Source: Gemmatimonadales bacterium (GTDB lineage: Bacteria; Gemmatimonadota; Gemmatimonadetes; Gemmatimonadales; GWC2-71-9). From it: 57,385 bases of DNA. The stretch is from assembly GCA_036265815.1 (NCBI GenBank), contig DATAOI010000076.1, forward strand, positions 1-57,385. Direction: 5' to 3'. The notes below the pieces were generated by a model, which ran no database searches, had not been told where the DNA came from, and worked only from the letters and a program-made list of their open reading frames with translations. This document shows positions 32,180 through 40,677 of this stretch, piece after piece. Position 1 is the first letter of the stretch, and each line of letters starts with the position of its first letter. A program made the position numbers and the translations under genes.

Positions 32180-33079
32180 TCAGTCCGAGCTCATAGTGTA
32201 CCGGATGAGGACGCCCTCCACGAAATCGGCCCTGACCCGTCCGGTGTCCATCGCGTAGGTGCGGGTGACCACGTTGAGCTTTCCTTCGCGTCGCTGGGAT
32301 GTGGTGCTGGCCGCCCCGAGCAGCGCGTCGGCTTCTTCCAGGAGCATGCCTTTCCGAGGGATCCGAGACGGCGGAGGCGGGGGAGGCGGCTCGGGACACG
32401 AGGGCGCCGCCGAGGCGACCGCAGTCTCCCCGAAGTCGACGTACTCCGCCAGGGCCTGCATCATCGACTCGGCCGTCAACGCCGACTGGGGGACCCCGTG
32501 TCGGTACCGCAGGTTGAAGCGCGAGCCGCCGTCGAGCCGGCGCTGACGGATGTTCTCCTTCTTGTGCTCCTCCGCGTCCGCCACCTGGGCGCGGTTGCGG
32601 GCGTCCTCCCGCTCCCGTTCTCTGCGGAGGTCGTCCAACTCCTCCTTGATGGCGCGCTTCCTTGCGGGATCGCCTTCGCGCCGGAGCTCGCCCTCGAGAT
32701 TCTGCTCCCGCTTGGTCTTGGGGGTCGATCCCACGTTGACGTTGGAGGAGGTCTCGTCGCCCATGGTGCCGTAGCCGCCGCCATCGAGCTGGAACTCGAT
32801 GAGGTCCGATTTCACCTTGATCTTGGTGACGATGGCTGATTGGCCGGACGGGAGAGCCGTCCCGAACTTCTTGAGCCGACTGGCGTATCGGGGGTAGTCG
32901 AGCGGTTTCTCGGTGCCGGGGTAGACGTCCACGCCGTCTTCGGTGCCGGGCATCGCCAGCCTGAGGACGACGTGGCGTCCTTCGAATCGCTCCTTGAGCT
33001 CGGGCTCGGACTGGGCGTGGAGCGGTGGGGCGAGGAGGCAGAGGGCGAAAGGCAGAGCGATGACGGGAGCAGTGCGCAT
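32180..33079 (-). CDS. Secreted hypothetical protein with charged central helix
   Basis: 299 residues from ATG 33079, four bases after GGAGGA; the longer reading from 33112 lacks this. A signal peptide (RTAPVIALPFALCLLAPPLHAQ) is followed by a beta-rich part (RHVVLRLAMPGTEDGVDVYPG; SAIVTKIKVKSDLIEFQLDGGGYG), a highly charged helix or coiled coil at about 125-190, a proline stretch (eight Pro) and a C-terminal region (RKGMLLEEADALLG ... VVTRTYAMDTGRVRADFVEGVLIRYTM). I do not recognise a named family. It is divergent from the GntR regulator, whose operator may also control it. Confidence 0.7.
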   Translation of the reverse strand: MRTAPVIALPFALCLLAPPLHAQSEPELKERFEGRHVVLRLAMPGTEDGVDVYPGTEKPLDYPRYASRLKKFGTALPSGQSAIVTKIKVKSDLIEFQLDGGGYGTMGDETSSNVNVGSTPKTKREQNLEGELRREGDPARKRAIKEELDDLRREREREDARNRAQVADAEEHKKENIRQRRLDGGSRFNLRYRHGVPQSALTAESMMQALAEYVDFGETAVASAAPSCPEPPPPPPPSRIPRKGMLLEEADALLGAASTTSQRREGKLNVVTRTYAMDTGRVRADFVEGVLIRYTMSSD

Positions 33080-33093
33080 GGGTCCTCCAGGGC

Positions 33094-33122
33094 TTGACTC
33101 GTGTCGGAACACAGAATACTGT
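33094..33122 (+). promoter_or_regulatory. Predicted promoter of the GntR gene
   Basis: TTGACT (33094-33099) with a 17-base spacer to TACTGT (33117-33122); TATACT at 33122-33127 is another -10. Either choice puts the transcription start within a few bases of the ATG at 33132, so the message would be almost leaderless. The -10 lies inside the dyad at 33111-33129. Confidence 0.4.
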
Positions 33123-33129
33123 ATACTGT
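33111..33129. promoter_or_regulatory. Predicted GntR auto-operator
   Basis: The 19-mer ACAGAATACTGTATACTGT is a dyad of form ACAG-N-ATAC-N-GTAT-N-CTGT, in which 16 of 18 non-central positions pair. It ends three bases before the GntR start codon and covers its -10. FCD-type GntR regulators commonly bind such short palindromes in front of their own gene, so autoregulation is likely. Confidence 0.6.
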
Positions 33130-33131
33130 AT

Positions 33132-33791
33132 ATGAATTCAAAGTCTCAGGCAGGCACCACCATCCCCCGAATGCCCCTCCGCGACGAGGTCTATCGCCAT
33201 ATCCTCGATCGCATTCACCGCGGCGAGCTTACCCCCGGCCTCCGGGTCCGCGACACTGCTCTCGCCGCCGAACTCGGTGTCAGCCGGACTCCCGTCCGGG
33301 AGGCCCTGCTCCGCCTCACCCGCGACGGCGTGCTCCAGGCAGACATGGGGCGGGGCTTTCGGCTGCGCCCCCTCGACCGCACTGAGATCCGGGAGGTCGG
33401 CGCCATCCTGGGAGCGCTGGAGGCCCTCGCCTTCGAGCTCTCGCCCGATTTCCCGGAGGAGCGCCTGGCGCACCTCGCCGAGCTGGATCGAGCGCTGGAG
33501 CAGGCCCGCGGCGACCTGGCGGCATGCCTCGACCTGGAAGACGAGTGGCACCGGGTGCTGCTCGCCGGCTGTCCCAACCGGAGACTGCTGGAGCTGATCA
33601 CGAGCCTCCGCCAGGTGCCCCGCCGATATCTCTCAGCCTACATGCGGGCCGCCGGCCGACTCGCGCTCTCCACCGCTCCCCACGGCAAGGTGCTCCACGC
33701 ATTCCGGCAGGGGGATCGTGTCGCCGCACTCCAGGTCTTTCAGCGGCAGTGGCGCCGCGGGATCGCGGAGCTGGAGGCGTGGGTCGCGTGA
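33132..33791 (+). CDS. GntR family (FCD type) transcriptional regulator
   Basis: 219 residues, ATG 33132. The N-terminal winged helix reads YRHILDRIHRGELTPG with the recognition region LAAELGVSRTPVREALLRL and the wing VLQADMGRGFRL. The helical FCD ligand domain (about 85-215) keeps D and H of a metal or ligand site in DLEDEWHRVLLAGCPN and H in HGKVLHAFRQGD. Its stop overlaps the start of the aminotransferase as GTGA, so regulator and enzyme are one unit. The ligand is probably the enzyme's amino or keto acid substrate (inference). Confidence 0.93.
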   Translation: MNSKSQAGTTIPRMPLRDEVYRHILDRIHRGELTPGLRVRDTALAAELGVSRTPVREALLRLTRDGVLQADMGRGFRLRPLDRTEIREVGAILGALEALAFELSPDFPEERLAHLAELDRALEQARGDLAACLDLEDEWHRVLLAGCPNRRLLELITSLRQVPRRYLSAYMRAAGRLALSTAPHGKVLHAFRQGDRVAALQVFQRQWRRGIAELEAWVA

Positions 33792-35002
33792 GCGCCGCCG
33801 CCAACCCGCCGGAGCTCGGCCGCTGGCGGGCCGACACTCCGGGCTGTACCCGCCGGGTGCATCTGAACAACGCCGGGGCGGCCCTGACGCCTCGACCGGT
33901 GCACCAGGCCGTCACCGCGCACCTCAGGCTGGAGGACGAGCTCGGTGGCTATGAGGCGGCGGAGGCCCGGAGGGACGCGCTGCGCCAGGTGTACCAGGAC
34001 CTGGGCCATCTGCTCGGCGCCGGAGCGCGGAACATGGCACTGGCCCAGAGCTCCACCACGGCCTTCGCGCAGGCGCTCGAGACATTCGACTTCGCCCCGG
34101 GCGACACCATTCTCACCAGCCGCGCGGACTACGCCTCCAACCAGATCATGTATCTCTCGCTCGCCCGCCGGCGAGGAGTCGAGATCGTTCGCGCGCCGGA
34201 CGCCCCTGAAGGCGGCATCGATCCCGCCGAGGTGCGGCGGCTGGTGGGACGGAGGCGCCCCACGCTGGTGGCGCTCACCTGGGTGCCGACCAACTCGGGA
34301 CTGGTTCAGCCGGTCGAGGCGGTCGGCGAGATCTGCCGCGCCGCGGAGGTGCCCTACCTGGTCGACGCCTGCCAGGCGGTGGGCCAGATGCCGGTCGACG
34401 TAGGCGCCCTGTACTGCGACTATCTGGCGGGGACCTCCAGGAAGTTCCTGCGCGGCCCCCGCGGCATCGGATTTCTCTATGTGTCGGACCGCGCGCTTGC
34501 CGCCGGCGCCCATCCCCTGCTGGTCGACATGCACGGGGCCTCCTGGAGCGATCCCGACGCCTTCGAGCTGACGCCCGACGCCCGACGCTTCGAGACCTGG
34601 GAGATGCCCTTCGGACTGGTGCTCGGACTGGGGGCCGCCGTGCGCTACGCACTGGAGGTCGGCATCCCGACGGCTCAGGAGCGCGCGTGGGCGCTGGCTC
34701 GCCATGCCCGCGAGCGGCTGGCCCGGGTGCCCGGCGTGCGGGTACTGGACCGCGGCCCGGCACTCTCTGCCATCGTCACCATTCAGCCGGCCGCCCGCGA
34801 CGGCGCCGAGCTGAAGCTGGCGCTGCGGGCGCGCGGGATCAACACCAGCTCACCCGAGCGGGAGGATGCCGTCATCGACATGGACGAGAAGGGGGTGACC
34901 TCCGCGCTCCGGATTTCCCCGCACTACTACAACACCACCGACGAGATCGACACCGCCGCCGCCGCGCTCGAGGAGCTGCTGGGGTCAGGCGTGCCCTCGT
35001 AG
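33788..35002 (+). CDS. Class V-fold PLP-dependent enzyme (aminotransferase/cysteine desulfurase-like)
   Basis: 404 residues, GTG 33788 in GTGA overlap with the regulator. Substrate-side HLNNAGAALTPRPV lies near residue 25, the PLP Asp is in YLVDACQAVGQMPVD and the Schiff-base Lys in GTSRKFLRGPRGIGFLY. HGASW and RRFETWE occur in the relatives that resemble isopenicillin N epimerase and EgtE-type C-S lyases. No scaffold or sulphur-transfer partner is nearby, so an amino-acid lyase or aminotransferase role under GntR control is more likely than Fe-S assembly. The exact reaction is unknown. It overlaps the convergent esterase by 18 bases. Confidence 0.88.
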   Translation: MSAAANPPELGRWRADTPGCTRRVHLNNAGAALTPRPVHQAVTAHLRLEDELGGYEAAEARRDALRQVYQDLGHLLGAGARNMALAQSSTTAFAQALETFDFAPGDTILTSRADYASNQIMYLSLARRRGVEIVRAPDAPEGGIDPAEVRRLVGRRRPTLVALTWVPTNSGLVQPVEAVGEICRAAEVPYLVDACQAVGQMPVDVGALYCDYLAGTSRKFLRGPRGIGFLYVSDRALAAGAHPLLVDMHGASWSDPDAFELTPDARRFETWEMPFGLVLGLGAAVRYALEVGIPTAQERAWALARHARERLARVPGVRVLDRGPALSAIVTIQPAARDGAELKLALRARGINTSSPEREDAVIDMDEKGVTSALRISPHYYNTTDEIDTAAAALEELLGSGVPS

Positions 35003-35656
35003 CACCGGCTCCAGCACCCGCCACACCGTCTCCGCCAGCCGCCGCTGTCCCGCCACGGTGGGATGCGTCAGGTCCGCCTGGTTGAGTGAGTCCACCCCGG
35101 CCACCCCTTCGAGCAGAAACGGAATCAGCGGCAGATGGTTGCGCTGCGCGAGCTGGGGGTACGCCGCACGAAATCGCCGGGTGTAGGCCAGACCGTAGTT
35201 GGGCGGCGCCTGCATCCCCGCGAGCACGATGCCGGGAGGCGGCTGCTGGCGCTTGGCGCGGTCGATGATCGCCTGGATATTGGCCGCCAGGGAATCCACG
35301 TCCTGTCCGCGGAGCCCGTCGTTGGCGCCGGTCTCGATCACCAGAACGGCCACCGGCTGGCGGAACAGCCAATCGATCCGCCGCCTGGCCCCGGCCGAAG
35401 TCTCTCCGCTCACGCCGGCGTTGACGGTCAGGAACGGAAGGCCGGCCGAATCGATCTTCTGCTGGAGCAGCGCGGGGTACGCCTGGTCGGGATCGAGGCC
35501 GAGTCCGGCGGTGAGGCTGGTGCCGAGGAAGACGATGCGACCGCGCTGGCCATCGGATGGCGGCGGTGGCGGGTCTCCGGCCGGAGCGCGCTCGCCCGCG
35601 TCGCATCCGGCGCCCAGGCTGAGCATCAGCCCGCACACGACGGACCGGAGTATCAT
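34985..35656 (-). CDS. tesA: Exported SGNH-family arylesterase/lysophospholipase (TesA-like)
   Basis: 223 residues from ATG 35656; longer starts at 35665 and 35689 would run into the divergent ABC gene at 35664. An export signal (ILRSVVCGLMLSLGAGC) has a lipobox-like Cys at 18, though Leu is one residue too far. Block I is FLGTSLTAGLG, with GTSL where most have GDSL; the nucleophile Ser is kept. Block III is TGANDGL and block V is DLTHPT with catalytic Asp and His. It hydrolyses esters or thioesters in the periplasm. It is divergent from ybbA-ybbP exactly as tesA is in E. coli. Confidence 0.9.
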   Translation of the reverse strand: MILRSVVCGLMLSLGAGCDAGERAPAGDPPPPPSDGQRGRIVFLGTSLTAGLGLDPDQAYPALLQQKIDSAGLPFLTVNAGVSGETSAGARRRIDWLFRQPVAVLVIETGANDGLRGQDVDSLAANIQAIIDRAKRQQPPPGIVLAGMQAPPNYGLAYTRRFRAAYPQLAQRNHLPLIPFLLEGVAGVDSLNQADLTHPTVAGQRRLAETVWRVLEPVLRGHA

Positions 35657-35663
35657 TGACCTC

Positions 35664-36332
35664 ATGCTGCGCTGTGCCTCGTTGACCAAGAGCTATGCGT
35701 CCGGTGACCGCGAGCTCACCGTGTTGAAGGATATCACCTTCGCCGTGGAGCCGGGCGGCTTCGTGGCGATCGTCGGCCCGTCGGGCAGCGGCAAGACGAC
35801 GCTGCTGGGCCTGCTCGCGGGGCTCGACCGGCCCACGGCCGGGACGGTGCACCTCGATGGCGCCGAGCTGGGCCAGCTGGATGAAGACCAGCGCGCGCGG
35901 CTTCGCGGCGAGAAGATCGGATTCGTGTTTCAGTCCTTCCAGCTGATCCCCACGCTCACGGCAAGGGAGAATATCCAGGTGCCGCTCGAGCTGCGGGGCG
36001 AGGAGGGACGCGCCCGGGCGGACGAGCTCCTGGCCCGCGTGGGGCTCACCGAGCGGGCGCATCATTATCCGGCCCAGCTTTCGGGTGGCGAGCAGCAACG
36101 GGTCGCGCTGGCGCGTGCCTTCAGCACCCGTCCCCGGGTCCTCTTCGCGGATGAGCCCACCGGCAACCTCGACGCCAGCACGGGCGCCACCATCATCGAC
36201 CTCATGATGGAGCTGAACCGGGATCTCGGCACCACGCTGGTGCTGGTCACCCACGATCTCGACCTGGCGTCCCGGGCCCGGCGCACCATCCGCCTGGCCG
36301 ACGGCCGGATCGTCGCCGACAGCGCGGCGTGA
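35664..36332 (+). CDS. ybbA: ABC transporter ATPase (YbbA/LolD-like)
   Basis: 222 residues, ATG 35664. Walker A GPSGSGKTT, Q-loop FVFQSFQLIPTLTARENI, signature LSGGEQQRVALARAF, Walker B RVLFADEPTGNLD and switch His in LVTHD are all present. It is the MacB/LolD subclass that pairs with FtsX-type permeases. The next gene overlaps it as GTGA and encodes the matching permease. With tesA this forms the conserved tesA-ybbAP group. Confidence 0.95.
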   Translation: MLRCASLTKSYASGDRELTVLKDITFAVEPGGFVAIVGPSGSGKTTLLGLLAGLDRPTAGTVHLDGAELGQLDEDQRARLRGEKIGFVFQSFQLIPTLTARENIQVPLELRGEEGRARADELLARVGLTERAHHYPAQLSGGEQQRVALARAFSTRPRVLFADEPTGNLDASTGATIIDLMMELNRDLGTTLVLVTHDLDLASRARRTIRLADGRIVADSAA

Positions 36333-38872
36333 CCACAGCCGGATTCGTGCTCCGCATGGCCGCGCGGGAGATCCGGGCGGCGCCTCGACGGCTGCTCCTT
36401 CTGACGGCCTCGATCGCCGTTGGCGTGGCCGCGCTGGTGGCGATCGGCTCCTTCACCGACAATCTGCGCGACTCGGTGCGCGCCCAATCGCAGGCGCTGC
36501 TCGGAGCCGACCTGGCGTTCTCCAGCCGGCGGCCGCTCACGCCCAAGGCGGAGGCGGTCGTCGACACCCTGGTCTCCGGCGGGGCGCGGCTTGCGCGGCT
36601 CACCAGCTTCTCTGGCATGGCCTACGTGCCCCGCACCTCGGGTACCCGGCTGGTGCAGGTGGCAGCGGTCGACGGGGCCTACCCATTCTATGGCGAGATC
36701 CGCACCCAGCCGGCGCCCGCCTGGCGCGAATTGCAGTCCGGGCGATTCGTCGTGGTCGATCCCTCGCTGCTGAGCGCGCTCGGTGCCAGGCTGGGCGACA
36801 CGCTCGCGTTGGGCGAGGCTCGCTTCGTCATCACCGGCTCGATCGTGAGCGCGCCGGGCAACGTTGGTATCCGGGCCGCGTTCGGACCGCGGATTTTCAT
36901 CCCGGGCCGTTTTCTCCAGGACACACGCTTGCTGGGGTTTGGCGCACGCGCGGAATACGAGGCGTTCCTGAGCCTCCCGCCGGGGACCTCGCCGGCGGCC
37001 ATCGCCGACCGCTACCGCACCCGGCTGCAGGTCGAGCGCGCCCGGGTGCGGACCGTGGCGGAGGACCAGCAGAACCTGAACGACGCGCTCGTCCGGCTGG
37101 CGGGGTATCTGGGACTGGTGGCGCTCATCGCCCTGCTGCTCGGCGGGATCGGGGTGGCGAGCGCTGTGGTGGTGTTCATCCGCCAGCGGCTCGACAGCAT
37201 CGCCGTGCTCCGCTGCCTGGGCGCGAGCGCCGGTCGCGTACTGGCGATCTACCTCGCCGAAGCCGCCGCGATGGGACTCGTGGGCAGCATCCTCGGTGCG
37301 CTGCTCGGCCTCGGCGCGCAGCAGGTTCTCCCGGAGCTCCTGGCCGGGCTGCTCCCGGTGACCGTGCGCCCGGAGCTGTCGCTCCGCGCCGTCGCGCTTG
37401 GGCTGGGGATGGGACTCTGGGTGGCGCTGATCTTCGCGCTCTCCCCACTCCTCGCGGTGCGCCGAGTGCCTCCGCTGGCCGCACTCCGGCGCGACGTGGA
37501 CCCCGAGGTCCGGCGGAGCCGCGATCCGTGGCGCTGGCTCAGTCTCGCGGCGCTGGCTGCCAGCACGGTGGCGCTCGCCGCCATCCAGGTCGGGAGCTGG
37601 CGACGGGCCGCGATCTTTTCAGCCGGCGTGGCCGCGGCCTTGCTGATCCTGTGGGGTGCCTCGTGGGCGCTCATCCGGGTGGCGCGGCGCTGGCTACCGC
37701 CGGCATGGCCCTACGTGTGGCGCCAGGGCGTGGCCAACCTGCACCGCCCCTTCAACCAGACGACCACGGTAGTGCTGGCCATCGGCTTCGGCGGGTTTCT
37801 GCTGGGTACGCTCTTCCTGGTCCAGTTCAACCTGCTGCGGCAGCTCCGGATCACCGGCGGCCCCAGCCGGCCCAACCTGGTGCTCTTCGACATTCAGCCC
37901 GACCAGCAGCCCATTGTCCAGCGGGCGCTGGCAGAGGCCCGGCTGCCGTCGTTCGGGCCGGTGCCGATCGTGCCGATGCGGATCGAGTCGGTCAAGGGCA
38001 AGCCGGTGAGCATGACGCTGGCCGATACCTCAGCCGGCCGGGACGGGCCGAGCAATGCCTGGGCGTTTCGGCGGGAGTACCGGTCGACCTACCGCGACAC
38101 CCTGGTGGGTTCGGAGCGGCTCGTGGCCGGCCGCTGGTGGACGCCAGGAGCGAGAACGCCGGAGATCTCGGTCGAGACGGACCTGGCGCGCGAGCTGGGC
38201 GTCCGGGTGGGAGACGAGATCGTCTGGGACGTGCAGGGAGTGCCGGTCACCACCCGGGTGGCCAGCCTCAGAGAGGTGGAGTGGGCCCGGTTCGAGCCCA
38301 ACTTCTTCGTGGTGTTCGCGCCGGGGGCGCTGGAGGGCGCGCCACAGTCGCTGGTGACGCTCACCCGGATCGCGCGGCCTTCGGATCGCGGCACCTTCCA
38401 GCGCCGGCTGACGGAACGACTCCCCAACGTCACCATCCTGGATCTCTCCTCGGTCCAGGAGACTCTCGAGCGGCTGATCGCGCGGGTGCTGCTCGCGATC
38501 CGCTTCATGGCGCTCTTTACCCTGGGCACCGGCACGCTCGTGCTGGTCGGGGCGCTTGCCACCAGCCGGTTCCAGCGGGCGCGCGAGGGAGCCCTGCTCC
38601 GCACCCTCGGCGCGACTCGGGGACAGCTCTTCCGCATCGTGATCGCCGAGTACGTCTCCCTCGGGCTGATCGCATCGCTGGTGGCGGTGGTCCTCGCCTC
38701 GGTGGCTGGTTGGGCGCTGGCACGCTTCCTGTTCGAGGGGAGCTTCACCCTTCCGGTCGTGCCCTTGTCGCTGCTCGCCGCCGCAGTCGTGACTCTCACC
38801 GTCGTCGTGGGCCTGGCCAACAGCCGGGTGGTCCTCCGGCTGCCGCCGCTGGAGGTGCTCCGGGCCGAGTGA
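36329..38872 (+). CDS. ybbP: FtsX-like ABC transporter permease (YbbP-like)
   Basis: 847 residues, GTG 36329. One N-terminal membrane helix (LLLLTASIAVGVAALVAIGSF) and an extracytoplasmic MacB-like domain come before three helices at about 255-380 (LGLVALIALLLGGIGVASAVVVF, etc.). A second helix group follows (about 395-445 and 480-500), then a second periplasmic domain and three C-terminal helices (FMALFTLGTGTLVLVGALA ...). This is the YbbP double-module plan with about ten helices. The substrate is unknown; lipid or lysophospholipid-related export is suggested only by the link to tesA. Confidence 0.93.
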   Translation: MTTAGFVLRMAAREIRAAPRRLLLLTASIAVGVAALVAIGSFTDNLRDSVRAQSQALLGADLAFSSRRPLTPKAEAVVDTLVSGGARLARLTSFSGMAYVPRTSGTRLVQVAAVDGAYPFYGEIRTQPAPAWRELQSGRFVVVDPSLLSALGARLGDTLALGEARFVITGSIVSAPGNVGIRAAFGPRIFIPGRFLQDTRLLGFGARAEYEAFLSLPPGTSPAAIADRYRTRLQVERARVRTVAEDQQNLNDALVRLAGYLGLVALIALLLGGIGVASAVVVFIRQRLDSIAVLRCLGASAGRVLAIYLAEAAAMGLVGSILGALLGLGAQQVLPELLAGLLPVTVRPELSLRAVALGLGMGLWVALIFALSPLLAVRRVPPLAALRRDVDPEVRRSRDPWRWLSLAALAASTVALAAIQVGSWRRAAIFSAGVAAALLILWGASWALIRVARRWLPPAWPYVWRQGVANLHRPFNQTTTVVLAIGFGGFLLGTLFLVQFNLLRQLRITGGPSRPNLVLFDIQPDQQPIVQRALAEARLPSFGPVPIVPMRIESVKGKPVSMTLADTSAGRDGPSNAWAFRREYRSTYRDTLVGSERLVAGRWWTPGARTPEISVETDLARELGVRVGDEIVWDVQGVPVTTRVASLREVEWARFEPNFFVVFAPGALEGAPQSLVTLTRIARPSDRGTFQRRLTERLPNVTILDLSSVQETLERLIARVLLAIRFMALFTLGTGTLVLVGALATSRFQRAREGALLRTLGATRGQLFRIVIAEYVSLGLIASLVAVVLASVAGWALARFLFEGSFTLPVVPLSLLAAAVVTLTVVVGLANSRVVLRLPPLEVLRAE

Positions 38873-38985
38873 TCATACCGGCTTGGCCCGGGAGCGCTCC
38901 CGCGACCTGATCGCCCCGCGCGGCTCTGCACCGTCCTCCACCCGTCCCACTATATTCCCGCGACCCTTCCCGAGGATTCCTCCGG

Positions 38986-39885
38986 ATGCTCGCGATCGAC
39001 CTCACCGGAAAACGTGCTCTCGTCGCCGGCGTCTCGGACGATGGCGGCTTCGGTTTCGCCATCGCCAAGGCACTCGCCGAGGCGGGGGCCACGATCTGCC
39101 TCGGAAGCTGGCCGCCGGCCCTGGGGATCTTCACCAAGCTGCTCGAGCGCGGGAAGATGGAGGACTCGCTTCGGCTCTCCGATGGCGGCAAGCTGGAGTT
39201 CGAGCGGATCTATCCGCTGGACGCCGGCTTCGACACGCTGGCCGAGGTTCCCGATGAGGTCCGGGAGAACAAGCGCTACAAGGAGCAGGGCGACTTTACC
39301 ATCCAGGGCATGGCGGGCCGGATTCGCGCGGACTTCGGCGAGTCCGCCCTCGACATCGTGGTGCACAGCCTGGCCAACGGGCCGGAGGTCCGCTCGCCGC
39401 TGGTCGACACCAGCCGGCAGGGGTATCTCGCGGCGGTCAGCGTCAGCGCCTACAGCAACGTGTCCCTGGTGCGGCACCTCGCGCCGCTGATGCGACCGGC
39501 CGGCAGCTTCCTTTCCCTCACATATCTGGCGGGCGAACGGGTCATCCCCGGCTATGGCGGCGGCATGTCGTCGGCCAAGGCGGCGCTCGAGGCGGACACC
39601 CGCACGCTCGCCTTCGAGGCCGGCCGCAGATGGGGCGTACGGATCAATGCGATTTCCGCCGGCCCCTGGGCTTCCCGCGCCGCGTCGGCGATCGGATTCA
39701 TCGACACCATGATCGCCTATTCGGCCGCCAACTCTCCGCTGCCTCATCCTATTCAGGCCACCGATGTGGGACACACGGCTGCCTTCCTCTGCAGCCCGCT
39801 CGCGGCGGCCGTCACCGGCAGCGTGGTCTACGTGGACAACGGTTTCCACGCCATGGGAATGGCGGTGGCCGAGGGCGGGCGCTGA
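38986..39885 (+). CDS. fabI: Enoyl-[acyl-carrier-protein] reductase, plant-plastid type
   Basis: 299 residues, ATG 38986. The Rossmann start is KRALVAGVSDDGGFGFAIAKAL. The catalytic region is TYLAGERVIPGYGGGMSSAKAALE, with Tyr-x9-Tyr and Tyr-x7-Lys as in plant ENR (recalled Tyr188, Tyr198, Lys206 in Brassica), not the Y-x6-K of E. coli FabI. A 30-residue insertion after residue 50 and SAGPWASRAASAIGFIDTMI also match the plastid enzyme. It reduces trans-2-enoyl-ACP with NADH in fatty acid elongation. TATATT at 38951-38956 is a possible -10. Two acyl-CoA genes follow closely. Confidence 0.93.
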   Translation: MLAIDLTGKRALVAGVSDDGGFGFAIAKALAEAGATICLGSWPPALGIFTKLLERGKMEDSLRLSDGGKLEFERIYPLDAGFDTLAEVPDEVRENKRYKEQGDFTIQGMAGRIRADFGESALDIVVHSLANGPEVRSPLVDTSRQGYLAAVSVSAYSNVSLVRHLAPLMRPAGSFLSLTYLAGERVIPGYGGGMSSAKAALEADTRTLAFEAGRRWGVRINAISAGPWASRAASAIGFIDTMIAYSAANSPLPHPIQATDVGHTAAFLCSPLAAAVTGSVVYVDNGFHAMGMAVAEGGR

Positions 39886-39888
39886 GCC

Positions 39889-40677
39889 ATGTCGGACGAG
39901 CTGTTGTACTCGGTCGAAGGCCCGGTGCACCGGCTGACGCTCAATCGGCCCGCACGACGCAACGCGCTCACGCCCGCTCTCGCGCGGGAGCTCGCGCTGG
40001 TGCTCGAGACCATCGAGGAGGCGGCGCAGGCGGAATCGGTGGTGCTCGGCGGCGCCGGCGGGCACTTCTGTGCCGGGCTCGACCTGCACTGGCTGCGCTC
40101 CCTGGGTGCCAGTGCCACCGTGGCCGAGCTGCAGCACGGCCTGAGCGATTTCCAGGCGGCGGTGCTGGCCATCGTGCGCTGCCCGGTGCCGGTCATCGCG
40201 GTGGTGGCGGGGACCGCGGCCGGGTACGGACTCGACCTCGCCCTCGCCTGTGATTTCCGGGTCGCCGGCGCCGGGGCCAGCTTCACCTCCGCCTTTGCCC
40301 GTATGGGGCTTGTGCCGGACGGCGGCTCGACCTTCACCTTGCCCCGGCTGGTCGGAGTCGGTCCGGCGCTTCGCCTGCTCCTGGCCGGTGAGACGCTGGA
40401 TGCCGCGCGGGCCCATGCCATCGGGCTGGTTGACGCCGTGGTGGACGACGCCGCGCTGGAGGCCGAGGTCCGCCGGCTGACCGAGCAGCTCTCCGCCAAC
40501 GCACCGTCCAGCGTCCGTACCATCAAGCGGCTGGTGCGGGCGCCGGAGATCGGGGTGCTGGAACAGGCGCTCTCCACGGAGGGCGCGGCCCAGATCCAGG
40601 CGCTCCAGGGAGCCGAGTTTCGCCGGCGGCTGGAGAGCTTCACGGCGCGGGGCGCGGCCCGGACCGACAAGGCATGA
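39889..40677 (+). CDS. Enoyl-CoA hydratase/isomerase family protein
   Basis: 262 residues, ATG three bases after fabI. Crotonase fold: the first oxyanion motif is GGAGGHFCAGLDL and the second is GTAAGYGLDLALACDFRVA. The acid/base position is in ARMGLVPDGGSTFTLPRL, with Asp-Gly-Gly as in isomerase or PaaG-like members rather than the Glu of classic hydratases. It therefore could be a hydratase or a delta3-delta2 enoyl-CoA isomerase. Its stop overlaps the next gene as ATGA, and that gene encodes a dienoyl-CoA reductase-like SDR; together they suit unsaturated fatty acyl-CoA handling. Confidence 0.9.
   Translation: MSDELLYSVEGPVHRLTLNRPARRNALTPALARELALVLETIEEAAQAESVVLGGAGGHFCAGLDLHWLRSLGASATVAELQHGLSDFQAAVLAIVRCPVPVIAVVAGTAAGYGLDLALACDFRVAGAGASFTSAFARMGLVPDGGSTFTLPRLVGVGPALRLLLAGETLDAARAHAIGLVDAVVDDAALEAEVRRLTEQLSANAPSSVRTIKRLVRAPEIGVLEQALSTEGAAQIQALQGAEFRRRLESFTARGAARTDKA

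Noticed and set aside
38889-38902. Palindrome CGGGAGCGCTCCCG between ybbP and fabI as a terminator
   Set aside because: The stem is only five pairs around GCGC and no T-run follows; it may be chance in GC-rich DNA.
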